Positions 1-8,823 of a DNA stretch of 64,000 nucleotides are shown here, piece by piece. The DNA lies in assembly GCF_014648855.1 (NCBI RefSeq), contig NZ_BMRX01000018.1:1-64000 (forward strand). Direction: 5' to 3'. Position 1 is the first letter of the stretch; the number at the start of each line of letters is the position of its first letter. The notes under the pieces were generated by a model. That model saw only the letters and a list, made by a program, of their open reading frames with translations, did no database searches and was not told where the DNA came from. Source of the stretch: Streptomyces parvulus (GTDB taxonomy: Bacteria > Actinomycetota > Actinomycetes > Streptomycetales > Streptomycetaceae). The translations under genes were made by a program, and so were the position numbers.

Positions 1-320
1 ACGAGGTGCGCGCCGAGGGGGTGCCGGAGGAACTCGTCCCGCACAAGACGTTCCGCGGCGACCACCCGACGACCACGATCCTCGCCACCGAGCTGACCCC
101 GTCCGTCCTCGGGCAGCTGATCGCGCTGTACGAGCACAAGGTGTTCGTGCAGGGCGCCGTCTGGAACATCGACTCCTTCGACCAGTGGGGTGTCGAGCTG
201 GGGAAGGTGCTCGCCAAGCGCGTCGAGCCCGCCCTGACCGAGGGCGCGGACGTGCCCGGCCTCGACGCCTCCACCTCGGCGCTGGTGGCGGCCTACCGGG
301 AACTGCGCGGACGCGACTGA
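1..320 (+). CDS. pgi: glucose-6-phosphate isomerase, C-terminal part
   Basis: This is the last ~105 codons of phosphoglucose isomerase, which interconverts glucose 6-phosphate and fructose 6-phosphate in the cytoplasm; the gene begins outside the window. The visible stretch carries the family's C-terminal signature (SFDQWGVELGK) and the preceding YEHKVFVQGAVWNI segment, where the last active-site lysine lies. It points toward the pentose phosphate genes and is separated from them by a strong hairpin, so it is convergent with pgl. Identification is firm; the start cannot be judged here. Confidence 0.95.
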   Translation, partial: EVRAEGVPEELVPHKTFRGDHPTTTILATELTPSVLGQLIALYEHKVFVQGAVWNIDSFDQWGVELGKVLAKRVEPALTEGADVPGLDASTSALVAAYRELRGRD

Positions 321-325
321 ACGGG

Positions 326-355
326 GGCGGTGGCCCGGTCGCCCGGGCCACCGCC
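326..355. terminator. bidirectional hairpin terminator between pgi and pgl
   Basis: A perfect 13-bp stem (326-338 with 343-355) closes a 4-nt loop in the 36-nt gap between the convergent pgi and pgl stop codons. No U-tract follows, as is usual in Streptomyces. Confidence 0.8.
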
Positions 356-356
356 G

Positions 357-1142
357 CTACGCCGACGCCGGCGGATACATGTCCCGCGGCAGCTGCGAAG
401 CCGCCGCCGCGTCCAGGAGCCACAGCGTGCGGGCGCGGCCCCGCGCCCCTGCCGCCGGTGCCTGGATCTCGCCCGCGCCGGACAGGGCCATCGCGACAGC
501 GTTCGCCTTGTCCTCGCCCGCCGCGAGCAGCCACACCTCGCGGGCCGCGCGGATGGCGGGCAGGGTGAGCGAGACGCGGATGGGCGGCGGCTTGGGCGAG
601 CCGTGCACGCCGATCACCGTGCGCTCCGCCTCCCGGACGCCCGGGTGCTCCGGGAAGAGCGACGCCACGTGGGTGTCCGGGCCGACGCCCAGCAGCAGGA
701 CGTCGAAGGACGGCACCGCGGCGTGGTTCTCCGGGACGGACGCCTCGGCCAGCTCACGCGCGTACGAGGCGGCCGCCGCCTCCACGTCCGAGCCGTGCGG
801 GCCGTCGGACGCCGGCATCGCGTGCACCCGCTTCGGGTCCAGCGGCACCGAGTCCAGCAGCGCCTCGCGCGCCTGGGTGACGTTGCGCTCCGGGTCGCCC
901 TCCGGCAGGAAGCGCTCGTCCCCCCACCACAGGTCGAGACGGCTCCAGTCGACGGCGTCCCGCGCGGGGGACCCGGCGAGCGCGGCGAGCAGACCGTTGC
1001 CGTTGCGCCCGCCGGTGAGGACCACGGACGCGCTGCCCCGGGAGGCCTGCGCGTCCACGATCTTCGTGATCAGCCGGGCCGCGGCCGCCTCGGCCATCAG
1101 CTCCTTGTCGCGGTGCACCACCAGCTGAGGGGTCTCGCTCAC
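357..1142 (-). CDS. pgl: 6-phosphogluconolactonase
   Basis: Hydrolyses 6-phosphogluconolactone to 6-phosphogluconate, the second step of the oxidative pentose phosphate pathway. The 261-aa product is of normal length and shows the SugarP-isomerase-type motifs VLTGGRNG (41-48) and WWGDERF (72-78), plus GVGPDTHVASLFP further on. The GTG start at 1142 is chosen because it overlaps the opcA stop by 4 nt (GTGA), giving translational coupling; a longer reading frame running back over opcA is spurious. It is last in the tkt-tal-zwf-opcA-pgl series and ends at the shared hairpin with pgi. Confidence 0.93.
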   Translation of the reverse strand: MSETPQLVVHRDKELMAEAAAARLITKIVDAQASRGSASVVLTGGRNGNGLLAALAGSPARDAVDWSRLDLWWGDERFLPEGDPERNVTQAREALLDSVPLDPKRVHAMPASDGPHGSDVEAAAASYARELAEASVPENHAAVPSFDVLLLGVGPDTHVASLFPEHPGVREAERTVIGVHGSPKPPPIRVSLTLPAIRAAREVWLLAAGEDKANAVAMALSGAGEIQAPAAGARGRARTLWLLDAAAASQLPRDMYPPASA

Positions 1143-2188
1143 TTCGCCGCCGCCTTCCTCACCGGTGTCTTCTCCTGCGCCGCGTCCTTCGCGCGGGCCT
1201 TCGCGACCGTCCCGACGGGCGCGGCGACGGCGCCTCCCCGGTCGCCGGACTCCCCTTTGGCCGGGGAGTTCAGCCGGTCCACCCCGTAGCGCAGCGCCGA
1301 GGCGTAGGTGTCGTCCGGGTCGAGGCGCCGCAGCTCCTCCGCGATCAGTTCGGCCGTGTCGCGGCGCTTGAGCGCCACCGCGCGGGACGGCTGTCCCTGG
1401 ATCGACAGGTTGGCCAGCGACCCGTCGGCCCGGTCCAGGACGACCGGACCGCAGTCGGTGTCCATCCGGACCGCCGTCAGACCGGGACCGCTCGACGCGG
1501 AACGCTTGACCGGCACGTCCAGCCGGTCCGCCAGCCACATGGCCAGCAGCTCGCAGCTCGGGTTGAACTCCTCGCCCTCCACCTCGACCGCCTGCACCTG
1601 GCAGTCGACCTGGTCCAGGGCCGCCGCCAGCATGGAGCGCCACGGCGTGATGCGGGTCCAGGACAGGTCGGTGTCGCCCGGCGCGTAGGCGTCGGCCCGG
1701 GCCACCAGCTCCCGGATCGGCTCCTCGCAGGCGTAGGTGTCGGTGACCCGGCGCTGGGCGAGGGCGCCCAGCGGGTCCCGGGCCGGGTCCAGCGGCGCGT
1801 TCACCGGCCACCACACCACGACCGGTGCGTCCGGCAGCAGGAGCGGCAGGACCACCGACTGGGCGTGGTCGACGACGTCGCCGTACAGCCGCAGGACGAT
1901 CGTCTCGCCGGTGCCCGCGTCGGCGCCCAGGCGCACCTCGGCGTCCAGCCGGGACCGGGTGCGGTCCCGGGGCGAGCGCGAGATGCGCCTGATGACGACC
2001 AGGGTGCGCGAGGGGTGCTCGTGCGCGGCGTCGCTCGCGGCCTTCAGCGCGTCGTAGGCGTTCTCCTCGTCGGTGACGATGACCAGGGTGAGCACCATGC
2101 CGATGGCCGGGGTGCCGATGGCCCGGCGGCCGAGGACCAGCGCCTTGTTGATCTTGCTGGCGGTGGTGTCCGTGAGATCCGTCTTCAT
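1139..2188 (-). CDS. opcA: glucose-6-phosphate dehydrogenase assembly protein OpcA
   Basis: OpcA is the allosteric/assembly partner of glucose-6-phosphate dehydrogenase in actinobacteria and cyanobacteria. The 349-aa protein begins MKTDLTDTTASKINKAL and has the family's conserved VVWWPVNAP and SWTRITPWR segments. The ATG at 2188 overlaps the zwf stop (ATGA) and the gene overlaps pgl at the other end, so zwf, opcA and pgl are translationally coupled. The C-terminus is Lys/Ala-rich (ending KAAAK), a low-complexity tail that varies in this family. Confidence 0.92.
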   Translation of the reverse strand: MKTDLTDTTASKINKALVLGRRAIGTPAIGMVLTLVIVTDEENAYDALKAASDAAHEHPSRTLVVIRRISRSPRDRTRSRLDAEVRLGADAGTGETIVLRLYGDVVDHAQSVVLPLLLPDAPVVVWWPVNAPLDPARDPLGALAQRRVTDTYACEEPIRELVARADAYAPGDTDLSWTRITPWRSMLAAALDQVDCQVQAVEVEGEEFNPSCELLAMWLADRLDVPVKRSASSGPGLTAVRMDTDCGPVVLDRADGSLANLSIQGQPSRAVALKRRDTAELIAEELRRLDPDDTYASALRYGVDRLNSPAKGESGDRGGAVAAPVGTVAKARAKDAAQEKTPVRKAAAK

Positions 2189-3708
2189 GGGCGGCGCCAG
2201 CTCCGTCCGTCTCGCTCCAGCATGTCGTCCGCCTCGACGGGGCCCCAGGTGCCCGCCGGGTACTGGGCCGGCGTGCCGTGCTGGTCCCAGTACACCTCGA
2301 TGGGGTCGAGGATCTTCCAGGACAGCTCGACCTCCTCCGTGCGCGGGAAGAGGTTCGCGTCGCCGAGCAGCACGTCCAGGATCAGGCGCTCGTACGCCTC
2401 CGGGCTGGACTCGGTGAAGGACTCGCCGTACGCGAAGTCCATGGAGACGTCCCGGATCTCCATCGAGGTGCCCGGCACCTTCGAGCCGAAGCGGACGGTG
2501 ACGCCCTCGTCGGGCTGGACGCGGATGACGATCGCGTTCGAGCCCAGCTCCTCGGTGGCCGTCGTGTCGAAGGGGGAGTGCGGGGCCCGCTGGAAGACGA
2601 CCGCGATCTCGGTGACGCGGCGGCCCAGGCGCTTGCCGGTGCGCAGGTAGAAGGGGACGCCCGCCCAGCGGCGGTTGTCGATGCCGACCTTGATCGCGGC
2701 GTAGGTGTCGGTCTTCGACTTGGGGTCGATGCCCTCTTCCTCCAGGTAGCCGACGGCCTTCTCGCCGCCCTGCCACCCGGCCGCGTACTGGGCGTGCACG
2801 GTGTCCCGGCCCAGGTCCTTGGGGAGCCGGACCGCGCCGAGCACCTTGGTCTTCTCGGCGGCCAGCGCGTCCGCGTCGAAGGAGGCGGGCTCCTCCATCG
2901 CGGTCAGCGCGAGCAGCTGGAGGAGGTGGTTCTGGATGACGTCGCGGGCGGCGCCGATGCCGTCGTAGTAGCCGGCCCGGCCGCCGATGCCGATGTCCTC
3001 GGCCATCGTGATCTGCACGTGGTCCACGTAGGACCGGTTCCAGATCGGCTCGAACATCGTGTTGGCGAAGCGCAGCGCCAGGATGTTCTGGACCGTTTCC
3101 TTGCCCAGGTAGTGGTCGATGCGGAAGACCTGGTCGGAGCCGAAGACCTCGTGGACGATGGCGTTCAGTTCCTCGGCCGACTTCAGGTCGTGGCCGAACG
3201 GCTTCTCGATCACCGCGCGGCGCCAGGAACCGCTGGACTGGTCGGCCAGCCCGTGCTTCTTCAGCTGCTGGATGACCACCGGGAAGGACTTCGGCGGCAC
3301 CGAGAGGTAGAAGGCGAAGTTGCCGCCCGTCCCCTGGGCCTTGTCCAGCTCCTCGATGGTGCCGCGCAGCCGCTCGAAGGCCTCGTCGTCGTCGAAGGTG
3401 CCCTGGACGAAGCGCATCCCCTGGATGAGCTGCTGCCAGACCTCCTCGCGGAACGGCGTGCGGGAGTGTTCCTTGACGGCGTCGTGCACGACCTGGGCGA
3501 AGTCCTCGTGTTCCCAGTCGCGGCGGGCGAATCCGACGAGCGAGAAGCCCGGCGGCAGCAGACCCCGGTTGGCGAGGTCGTACACGGCGGGCATGAGCTT
3601 CTTGCGGGAGAGGTCGCCGGTGACGCCGAAGATGACCAGACCCGACGGCCCCGCGATGCGCGGGAGCCGTCGGTCTGCGGGGTCACGCAGCGGGTTGCTG
3701 CTTGACAA
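2185..3708 (-). CDS. zwf: glucose-6-phosphate 1-dehydrogenase
   Basis: Oxidises glucose 6-phosphate to the lactone and makes NADPH. The 507-aa protein has the Rossmann nucleotide motif GVTGDLSRKK (28-37), the EKPFGHD segment (168-174) and the active-site signature RIDHYLGKE (196-204). The chosen start is TTG at 3708, giving MSSSNPLRD; a GAAGGG Shine-Dalgarno-like stretch lies about 8 nt upstream, inside the end of tal, whose stop is only 3 nt away. The gene is coupled to opcA by an ATGA overlap. The TTG start is an inference from the RBS and family alignment. Confidence 0.94.
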   Translation of the reverse strand: MSSSNPLRDPADRRLPRIAGPSGLVIFGVTGDLSRKKLMPAVYDLANRGLLPPGFSLVGFARRDWEHEDFAQVVHDAVKEHSRTPFREEVWQQLIQGMRFVQGTFDDDEAFERLRGTIEELDKAQGTGGNFAFYLSVPPKSFPVVIQQLKKHGLADQSSGSWRRAVIEKPFGHDLKSAEELNAIVHEVFGSDQVFRIDHYLGKETVQNILALRFANTMFEPIWNRSYVDHVQITMAEDIGIGGRAGYYDGIGAARDVIQNHLLQLLALTAMEEPASFDADALAAEKTKVLGAVRLPKDLGRDTVHAQYAAGWQGGEKAVGYLEEEGIDPKSKTDTYAAIKVGIDNRRWAGVPFYLRTGKRLGRRVTEIAVVFQRAPHSPFDTTATEELGSNAIVIRVQPDEGVTVRFGSKVPGTSMEIRDVSMDFAYGESFTESSPEAYERLILDVLLGDANLFPRTEEVELSWKILDPIEVYWDQHGTPAQYPAGTWGPVEADDMLERDGRSWRRP

Positions 3709-3711
3709 TTC

Positions 3712-4830
3712 TCAGCCCTTCGAGGGAGCGAGGCGCTTGAGCTCCGCCTCCGTGGACTTGAGCAGGTCGTTCCAGGACGCCTCGAACTTCTCGACGCCCT
3801 CGTCCTCCAGGAGCTGCACCACCTCGTCGTAGGCGATCCCGAGCTTCTCGACCGCGTCGAGGTCGGCACGGGCCTGCTCGTAGGTGCCGGTGACGGTGTC
3901 GCCGGTGATCTCGCCGTGGTCCTCGGTGGCCAGCAGGGTGGCCTCCGGCATGGTGTTGACCGTGTTCGGCGCGACCAGGTCGGTGACGTACATGGTGTCG
4001 CTGTACGCCTTGTCCTTCACGCCGGTCGACGCCCACAGCGGACGCTGCTTGTTGGCGCCGGCCTTCTCCAGGGCCGCCCAGCGGTCGGTGGAGAACAGCT
4101 CCTCGTACGCCTGGTAGGCGAGGCGTGCGTTGGCGACGGCGGCCTTGCCGCGGGCGGCCTTGGCCTCGTCGGTGCCGAGCGCGTCGATCCGCTTGTCGAT
4201 CTCGGTGTCCACGCGCGAGACGAAGAAGGACGCCACGGAGTGGATCTGCGAGAGGTCCAGGCCGCGCTCCTTGGCCTTCTCCAGGCCGGTCTGGAAGGCG
4301 TCCATGACCTTGCGGTAGCGCTCCAGCGAGAAGATCAGCGTGACGTTGACGCTGATGCCCAGACCGATGGTCTCGGCGATCGCCGGCAGGCCCGCCTCGG
4401 TGGCCGGGATCTTGATGAAGGTGTTCGGCCGGTCCACCAGCCAGGCCAGCTGCTTGGCCTCGGCGACCGTGGCGTGGGTGTTGTGCGCCAGGCGCGGGTC
4501 CACCTCGATGGAGACCCGGCCGTCCTTGCCGCCGGTGTTGTCGAAGACCGGGCGCAGGATGTCGGCGGCGTCGCGGACGTCCGCCGTGGTGATCATGCGG
4601 ATGGCCTCTTCGACCGTGACCCCGCGCACCGCGAGGTCGGCGAGCTGCTGGTCGTAGCCGTCGCCCTGCGAGATCGCCTTCTGGAAGATCGACGGGTTGG
4701 TGGTGACGCCCACGACGTGCTGCTGGTCGATCAGCTCGGCGAGGTTGCCGGACGTGATCCGCTTGCGGGACAGGTCGTCCAGCCAGATCGCGACGCCTTC
4801 ATCGGAGAGGCGCTTGAGTGCGTCTGTCAT
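3712..4830 (-). CDS. tal: transaldolase
   Basis: Transfers a dihydroxyacetone unit between sugar phosphates in the non-oxidative pentose phosphate branch. The 372-aa length fits the long actinobacterial class. GVTTNPSIFQ (41-50) is the phosphate/Schiff-base strand motif and K140 in FIKIPAT is the catalytic lysine. The ATG at 4830 has GTAGGAG about 12 nt upstream. It lies 34 nt downstream of tkt and 3 nt upstream of zwf, consistent with one operon. Confidence 0.95.
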   Translation of the reverse strand: MTDALKRLSDEGVAIWLDDLSRKRITSGNLAELIDQQHVVGVTTNPSIFQKAISQGDGYDQQLADLAVRGVTVEEAIRMITTADVRDAADILRPVFDNTGGKDGRVSIEVDPRLAHNTHATVAEAKQLAWLVDRPNTFIKIPATEAGLPAIAETIGLGISVNVTLIFSLERYRKVMDAFQTGLEKAKERGLDLSQIHSVASFFVSRVDTEIDKRIDALGTDEAKAARGKAAVANARLAYQAYEELFSTDRWAALEKAGANKQRPLWASTGVKDKAYSDTMYVTDLVAPNTVNTMPEATLLATEDHGEITGDTVTGTYEQARADLDAVEKLGIAYDEVVQLLEDEGVEKFEASWNDLLKSTEAELKRLAPSKG

Positions 4831-4864
4831 GGAAAATGCATCTCCTACGTGTCGTATACGGGCG

Positions 4865-6952
4865 TCAGCGCTGGGCCGCGGCGAGGGATTCCCGCGCGGC
4901 GTCGGCCACGTTCTCGGCAGTGAAGCCGAACTCCTTGAAGAGCACCTTGCCGTCCGCCGAGGCACCGAAGTGCTCCAGGGAAACGATGCGGCCGGCGTCT
5001 CCGACGTACTTGTGCCAGGTGAGGCCGATCCCGGCCTCCACCGCGACACGCGCGCGCACGGACGGGGGCAGGACGCTGTCCCGGTACCCCTGGTCCTGCT
5101 GCTCGAACCACTCCACGCACGGCATCGACACCACGCGCGTGGGCACGCCGTCGGCCTGGAGCCGCTCGCGGGCCTCCACGGCGACGTGGACCTCGGAGCC
5201 GGTGGCGACGAGCACGACCTCGGCGTCGCCGCCCTCGGCCTCGAACAGCACGTAGCCGCCCTTGGCCGCGTCGTCGTCGGGCTCGTACGTCGGCACGCCC
5301 TGGCGGGTCAGCGCCAGACCGTGCGGCTGGCCCTTGCCGAACTCCTTCGTCCAGCGGCGCAGGATCTCGCGCCAGGCGATCGCCGTCTCGTTGGCGTCCG
5401 CCGGGCGGACCACGTTCAGGCCCGGGATGGCGCGCAGCGAGGCCAGGTGCTCGACCGGCTGGTGGGTCGGGCCGTCCTCACCGAGACCGATGGAGTCGTG
5501 CGTCCAGACGTACGTCACCGGCAGGTGCATCAGCGCCGACAGGCGCACGGCGTTGCGCATGTAGTCGGAGAAGACCAGGAACGTTCCGCCGTAGATGCGG
5601 GTGTTGCCGTGCAGCGCGATGCCGTTCATCTCCGCGGCCATCGCGTGCTCGCGGATGCCGAAGTGGATGGTGCGGCCGTACGGGTCCGCCTCGGGCAGCG
5701 GGTTGCCCGCGGGGAGGAAGGACGACATCTTGTCGATCGTCGTGTTGTTCGAGCCGGCCAGGTCGGCCGAGCCGCCCCACAGCTCGGGCACGAACGCGCC
5801 CAGCGCCTGGAGCACCTTGCCGGACGCGGCGCGGGTGGCGACACCCTTGCCCGTCTCGAAGACCGGGATCTTCTCCTCCCAGCCCTTGGGCAGCTCGCCC
5901 CGGGCGACGCGCTCGTACTCGGCGGCGCGGTCGGGGTTGTTGTCCCGCCACTGCTGGAAGGCCTTCTCCCACACGGCACGGGCCGCCCGGCCGCGCTCCA
6001 GGGCGCCGCGGGTGTGCTCGATGACCTCGTCGGAGACCTCGAAGGACTTCTCCGGGTCGAAGCCCAGGACGCGCTTGGTGGCCGCGACCTCGTCGTCGCC
6101 GAGCGCCGAGCCGTGGGCCGCCTCGGTGTTCTGCGCGTTCGGGGCGGGCCAGGCGATGATCGAGCGCATGGCGATGAAGGACGGCCGGTCGGTGACCTTC
6201 TTGGCCGCCTCGATGGCGTCGTAGAGCGCGTTCGGGTCCAGGTCCCCGTCCGGCTTCGGGGCGACGCGCTGCACGTGCCAGCCGTACGCCTCGTAGCGCT
6301 TGCAGGTGTCCTCGGAGACGGCGGTCTCCGTGTCGCCCTCGATCGAGATGTGGTTGTCGTCCCACAGCAGGACCAGGTTGCCGAGCTTCTGGTGGCCCGC
6401 GAGGGAGGACGCCTCGGAGGAGATGCCCTCCTGGAGGCAGCCGTCACCGGCGATGCAGTAGATGAAGTGGTCGAACGGGGAGGTGCCCTCGGGGGCCTCC
6501 GGGTCGAACAGGCCGCGCTCGTAGCGGGCGGCCATCGCCATGCCCACCGCGTTGGCGACACCCTGGCCCAGCGGACCGGTCGTCGTCTCCACGCCCGTGG
6601 TGTGGCCGTACTCGGGGTGCCCGGGGGTCTTGGAGCCCCAGGTGCGGAAGGACTCCAGGTCCGCCAGCTCCAGGCCGAAGCCCGCCAGGTACAGCTGGGT
6701 GTAGAGGGTCAGGGACGAGTGGCCGGCGGACAGCACGAAGCGGTCGCGCCCGACCCAGTTCGCGTCGGCGGGGTCGTGCCGCATCACCTTCTGGAAGAGG
6801 GTGTAGGCGGCGGGCGCCAGGCTCATCGCCGTACCCGGATGGCCGTTGCCAACCTTCTGTACGGCATCGGCGGCCAGGACGCGGGCGGTGTCCACGGCCC
6901 GCTGATCCAGTTCGGTCCACTCGAGGTCTGTGGTGGTCGGCTTGGTGCTCAC
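4865..6952 (-). CDS. tkt: transketolase
   Basis: Thiamine-diphosphate enzyme moving two-carbon units between sugar phosphates. The 695-aa protein has the substrate motif GNGHPGTAMSLAP near the N-terminus, the ThDP-binding GDGCLQEGISSEA near residue 155, and the pyrimidine-domain segment ending in DSIGLGEDGPTHQPVEHL. The GTG start at 6952 is supported by AGAGGAGCC about 10 nt upstream. It is the first gene of the minus-strand pentose phosphate operon and is divergent from ctaB. Confidence 0.96.
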   Translation of the reverse strand: MSTKPTTTDLEWTELDQRAVDTARVLAADAVQKVGNGHPGTAMSLAPAAYTLFQKVMRHDPADANWVGRDRFVLSAGHSSLTLYTQLYLAGFGLELADLESFRTWGSKTPGHPEYGHTTGVETTTGPLGQGVANAVGMAMAARYERGLFDPEAPEGTSPFDHFIYCIAGDGCLQEGISSEASSLAGHQKLGNLVLLWDDNHISIEGDTETAVSEDTCKRYEAYGWHVQRVAPKPDGDLDPNALYDAIEAAKKVTDRPSFIAMRSIIAWPAPNAQNTEAAHGSALGDDEVAATKRVLGFDPEKSFEVSDEVIEHTRGALERGRAARAVWEKAFQQWRDNNPDRAAEYERVARGELPKGWEEKIPVFETGKGVATRAASGKVLQALGAFVPELWGGSADLAGSNNTTIDKMSSFLPAGNPLPEADPYGRTIHFGIREHAMAAEMNGIALHGNTRIYGGTFLVFSDYMRNAVRLSALMHLPVTYVWTHDSIGLGEDGPTHQPVEHLASLRAIPGLNVVRPADANETAIAWREILRRWTKEFGKGQPHGLALTRQGVPTYEPDDDAAKGGYVLFEAEGGDAEVVLVATGSEVHVAVEARERLQADGVPTRVVSMPCVEWFEQQDQGYRDSVLPPSVRARVAVEAGIGLTWHKYVGDAGRIVSLEHFGASADGKVLFKEFGFTAENVADAARESLAAAQR

Positions 6953-7313
6953 CCTGAGTCAGGGCTCCTCTCCACATGTCGGATGCCGGTGCGCGTGGGC
7001 GCCCACCGGCTGCCGGCGCGTCCGTGAGACCGGCCGGCCGCTGTCGAGCCTACCCCCGTAAGTACGTGCGTTTTTCCGCTGGAAACCAGACTGCCGGGAC
7101 TCTTCTCGATCCGCCTGTCGACTGGGCGAAACCGCATTCGGCATGTGAATACGGCGCCGCTCATCTGACCGCTCAATCGACTCTCCGAACGCACGTCGGA
7201 GCACCTCTCCCAACACGACCCCACCCCCGCGAAGGCCGAGGTACGGCCAACGTCTAAAGTGGCGTGGTACGCGCGAGCCTTTACCGCCACTTCACACGGG
7301 GAGGCTTGCTGGG
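6953..7313. promoter_or_regulatory. tkt/ctaB divergent intergenic region
   Basis: This 361-nt region holds no credible gene. It must carry the promoters for tkt (minus) and ctaB (plus). On the ctaB side a TAAAGT -10-like hexamer lies at 7255-7260, followed by an 8-bp inverted repeat (AAGTGGCG 7257-7264 with CGCCACTT 7285-7292) in the presumptive leader, and a GGGGAGG ribosome-binding site just before the ATG. No clear -35 was found. Confidence 0.5.
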
Positions 7314-8282
7314 ATGTCTCTGTCAGGGGTGTGCGTGACGGCCGTTGAATCCCGTCCTGCGGGGGTTATCGGGACGAACCAGAGCCCGAGTCACCGGCCG
7401 TTCGGGGCCCGTGTCAAGGCGTTCGTGGCGCTGACCAAGCCGCGGATCATCGAGCTTCTGCTGATCACCACCGTTCCGGTGATGTTCCTCGCCGAACAGG
7501 GTGTTCCGGACCTGGGACTGGTGCTGCTGACGTGTGTCGGCGGCTATCTCTCGGCCGGCGGCGCCAACGCGCTCAACATGTACATCGACCGCGACATCGA
7601 CGCGCTGATGGACCGCACCTCGCAGCGCCCGCTGGTGACCGGCATGGTCAGCCCGGTGGAATGCCTCGTCTTCGGCATCACCCTGGCGGTCGTCTCCACG
7701 CTGCTCTTCGGCCTCACCGTCAACTGGCTGTCGGCCTGGCTCTCGCTCGGCGCGCTCCTCTTCTACGTCGTCGTCTACACGATGATCCTCAAGCGCCGCA
7801 CCTCGCAGAACATCGTCTGGGGCGGCATCGCCGGCTGCCTGCCGGTGCTCATCGGCTGGTCGGCCGTGACCGACTCGATGTCCTGGGCGCCGATCATCCT
7901 CTTCGGGGTGATGTTCTTCTGGACGCCGCCGCACTACTGGCCGCTGTCCATGAAGGTCAAGGAGGACTACGCGCGCGTGGGCGTGCCGATGCTCCCGGTC
8001 ATCGCCTCCAACAAGGTCGTCGCCCGGCAGATCGTCATCTACAGCTGGGTGATGGTCGCGGTGTCGCTGCTGCTGACGCCGCTCGGCTACACCGGCTGGT
8101 TCTACACCGCCGTCGCCCTGCTGGCGGGCGGCATGTGGCTCTGGGAGGCGCACGGGCTCCAGAACCGCGCCAAGGCCGAGGTCACGGGCGGCAAGCTCAA
8201 GGAGATGCGGCTCTTCCACTGGTCGATCACCTACGTGTCGGTGCTCTTCCTCGCCATCGCGGTGGACCCCTTCCTGCGCTGA
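7314..8282 (+). CDS. ctaB: protoheme IX farnesyltransferase (haem O synthase)
   Basis: UbiA-family membrane prenyltransferase that adds a farnesyl group to haem B to make haem O for cytochrome oxidase. The 322-aa protein has the polyprenyl-diphosphate-binding motif N88-x3-D92-x3-D96 (NMYIDRDID) and about nine hydrophobic segments. The ATG at 7314 has GGGGAGG upstream, but in-frame GTG codons at 7329 and 7335 would give starts closer to the usual family length, so the first few residues are uncertain. ctaA, the next enzyme of haem A synthesis, lies 1.7 kb away. Confidence 0.95.
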   Translation: MSLSGVCVTAVESRPAGVIGTNQSPSHRPFGARVKAFVALTKPRIIELLLITTVPVMFLAEQGVPDLGLVLLTCVGGYLSAGGANALNMYIDRDIDALMDRTSQRPLVTGMVSPVECLVFGITLAVVSTLLFGLTVNWLSAWLSLGALLFYVVVYTMILKRRTSQNIVWGGIAGCLPVLIGWSAVTDSMSWAPIILFGVMFFWTPPHYWPLSMKVKEDYARVGVPMLPVIASNKVVARQIVIYSWVMVAVSLLLTPLGYTGWFYTAVALLAGGMWLWEAHGLQNRAKAEVTGGKLKEMRLFHWSITYVSVLFLAIAVDPFLR

Positions 8283-8302
8283 CCGCCCCTGCGCGGACCG
8301 TC

Positions 8303-8346
8303 CGACGGGCGGGGTGCGTGGCCCATGCCACGCACCCCGCCCGTCG
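8303..8346 (+). terminator. strong hairpin terminator after ctaB
   Basis: A perfect 20-bp stem (8303-8322 with 8327-8346) with a 4-nt loop lies 20 nt after the ctaB stop. It is one of the strongest hairpins in the window. Confidence 0.85.
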
Positions 8347-8366
8347 CCGTTCGATCTACCCGTCGG

Positions 8367-8372
8367 TAGCAT
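8367..8372 (+). promoter_or_regulatory. -10 element TAGCAT, leaderless start
   Basis: TAGCAT ends 7 nt before the ATG at 8380. With no Shine-Dalgarno sequence in front of that ATG, the following gene is probably transcribed from, or within a base or two of, its start codon. Confidence 0.45.
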
Positions 8373-8379
8373 CCTGGTC

Positions 8380-8739
8380 ATGGCAGACACGCAGCAGGTG
8401 GACACGCAGCAGGGGGAGGCGAAGGCCGACCGCCGCACCGAGCGCCGGGTGGCGCGCCTCGCCCGGTCGATCGACTCCTTCTCCAAGGCGCACGGCGGCG
8501 CCGAGGCCCAGGTGGCCTACCTCGGTGAGCGCGGCGCCCGGATCGTCCTCGTGGGCGAGGACGGCGCTTGGGGAGACCTGGTCGCGCGCTCGCACGAGAC
8601 GGCCCGGCTGGCCGTGGAGAAGTCCGGGCTGACCGTCCACGAGGACTTCGACGGCGAGTTCGCCGCCAAGGTGACGACGGGCCGCTACGAGTGGTCGCGG
8701 ATGGCCGGCATCCAGGTCGGCGGCCCGAGCAACACCTGA
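8380..8739 (+). CDS. conserved Streptomyces protein of unknown function
   Basis: A 119-aa soluble protein whose function I do not recognise. It begins MADTQQVDTQQGEAKADRR, then a basic helix, then a compact alpha/beta stretch with VAYLGERGARIVLVGEDGAWGDLVA. No signal peptide or membrane segment is seen. The ATG at 8380 is preferred over an upstream in-frame ATG at 8314, because the latter lies inside the terminator hairpin and a good -10 sits 7 nt before 8380. It lies between the ctaB terminator and the amidohydrolase gene; I recall the same protein next to ctaB in other streptomycetes. Confidence 0.8.
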   Translation: MADTQQVDTQQGEAKADRRTERRVARLARSIDSFSKAHGGAEAQVAYLGERGARIVLVGEDGAWGDLVARSHETARLAVEKSGLTVHEDFDGEFAAKVTTGRYEWSRMAGIQVGGPSNT

Positions 8740-8823
8740 GACCGGGTTCACCCGTTAGGACCGTAGGAAGCCGTACGGCGCACGAGCCGCGACGGCCCGC
8801 GGTCCCGTCACGGGGGAGTCCGG

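Noticed and set aside
3701..3708. TTGACA-like promoter element at the tal/zwf junction
   Set aside because: CTTGACAATT on the plus strand is the complement of the zwf TTG start region; no gene lies downstream in that direction and no -10 follows.
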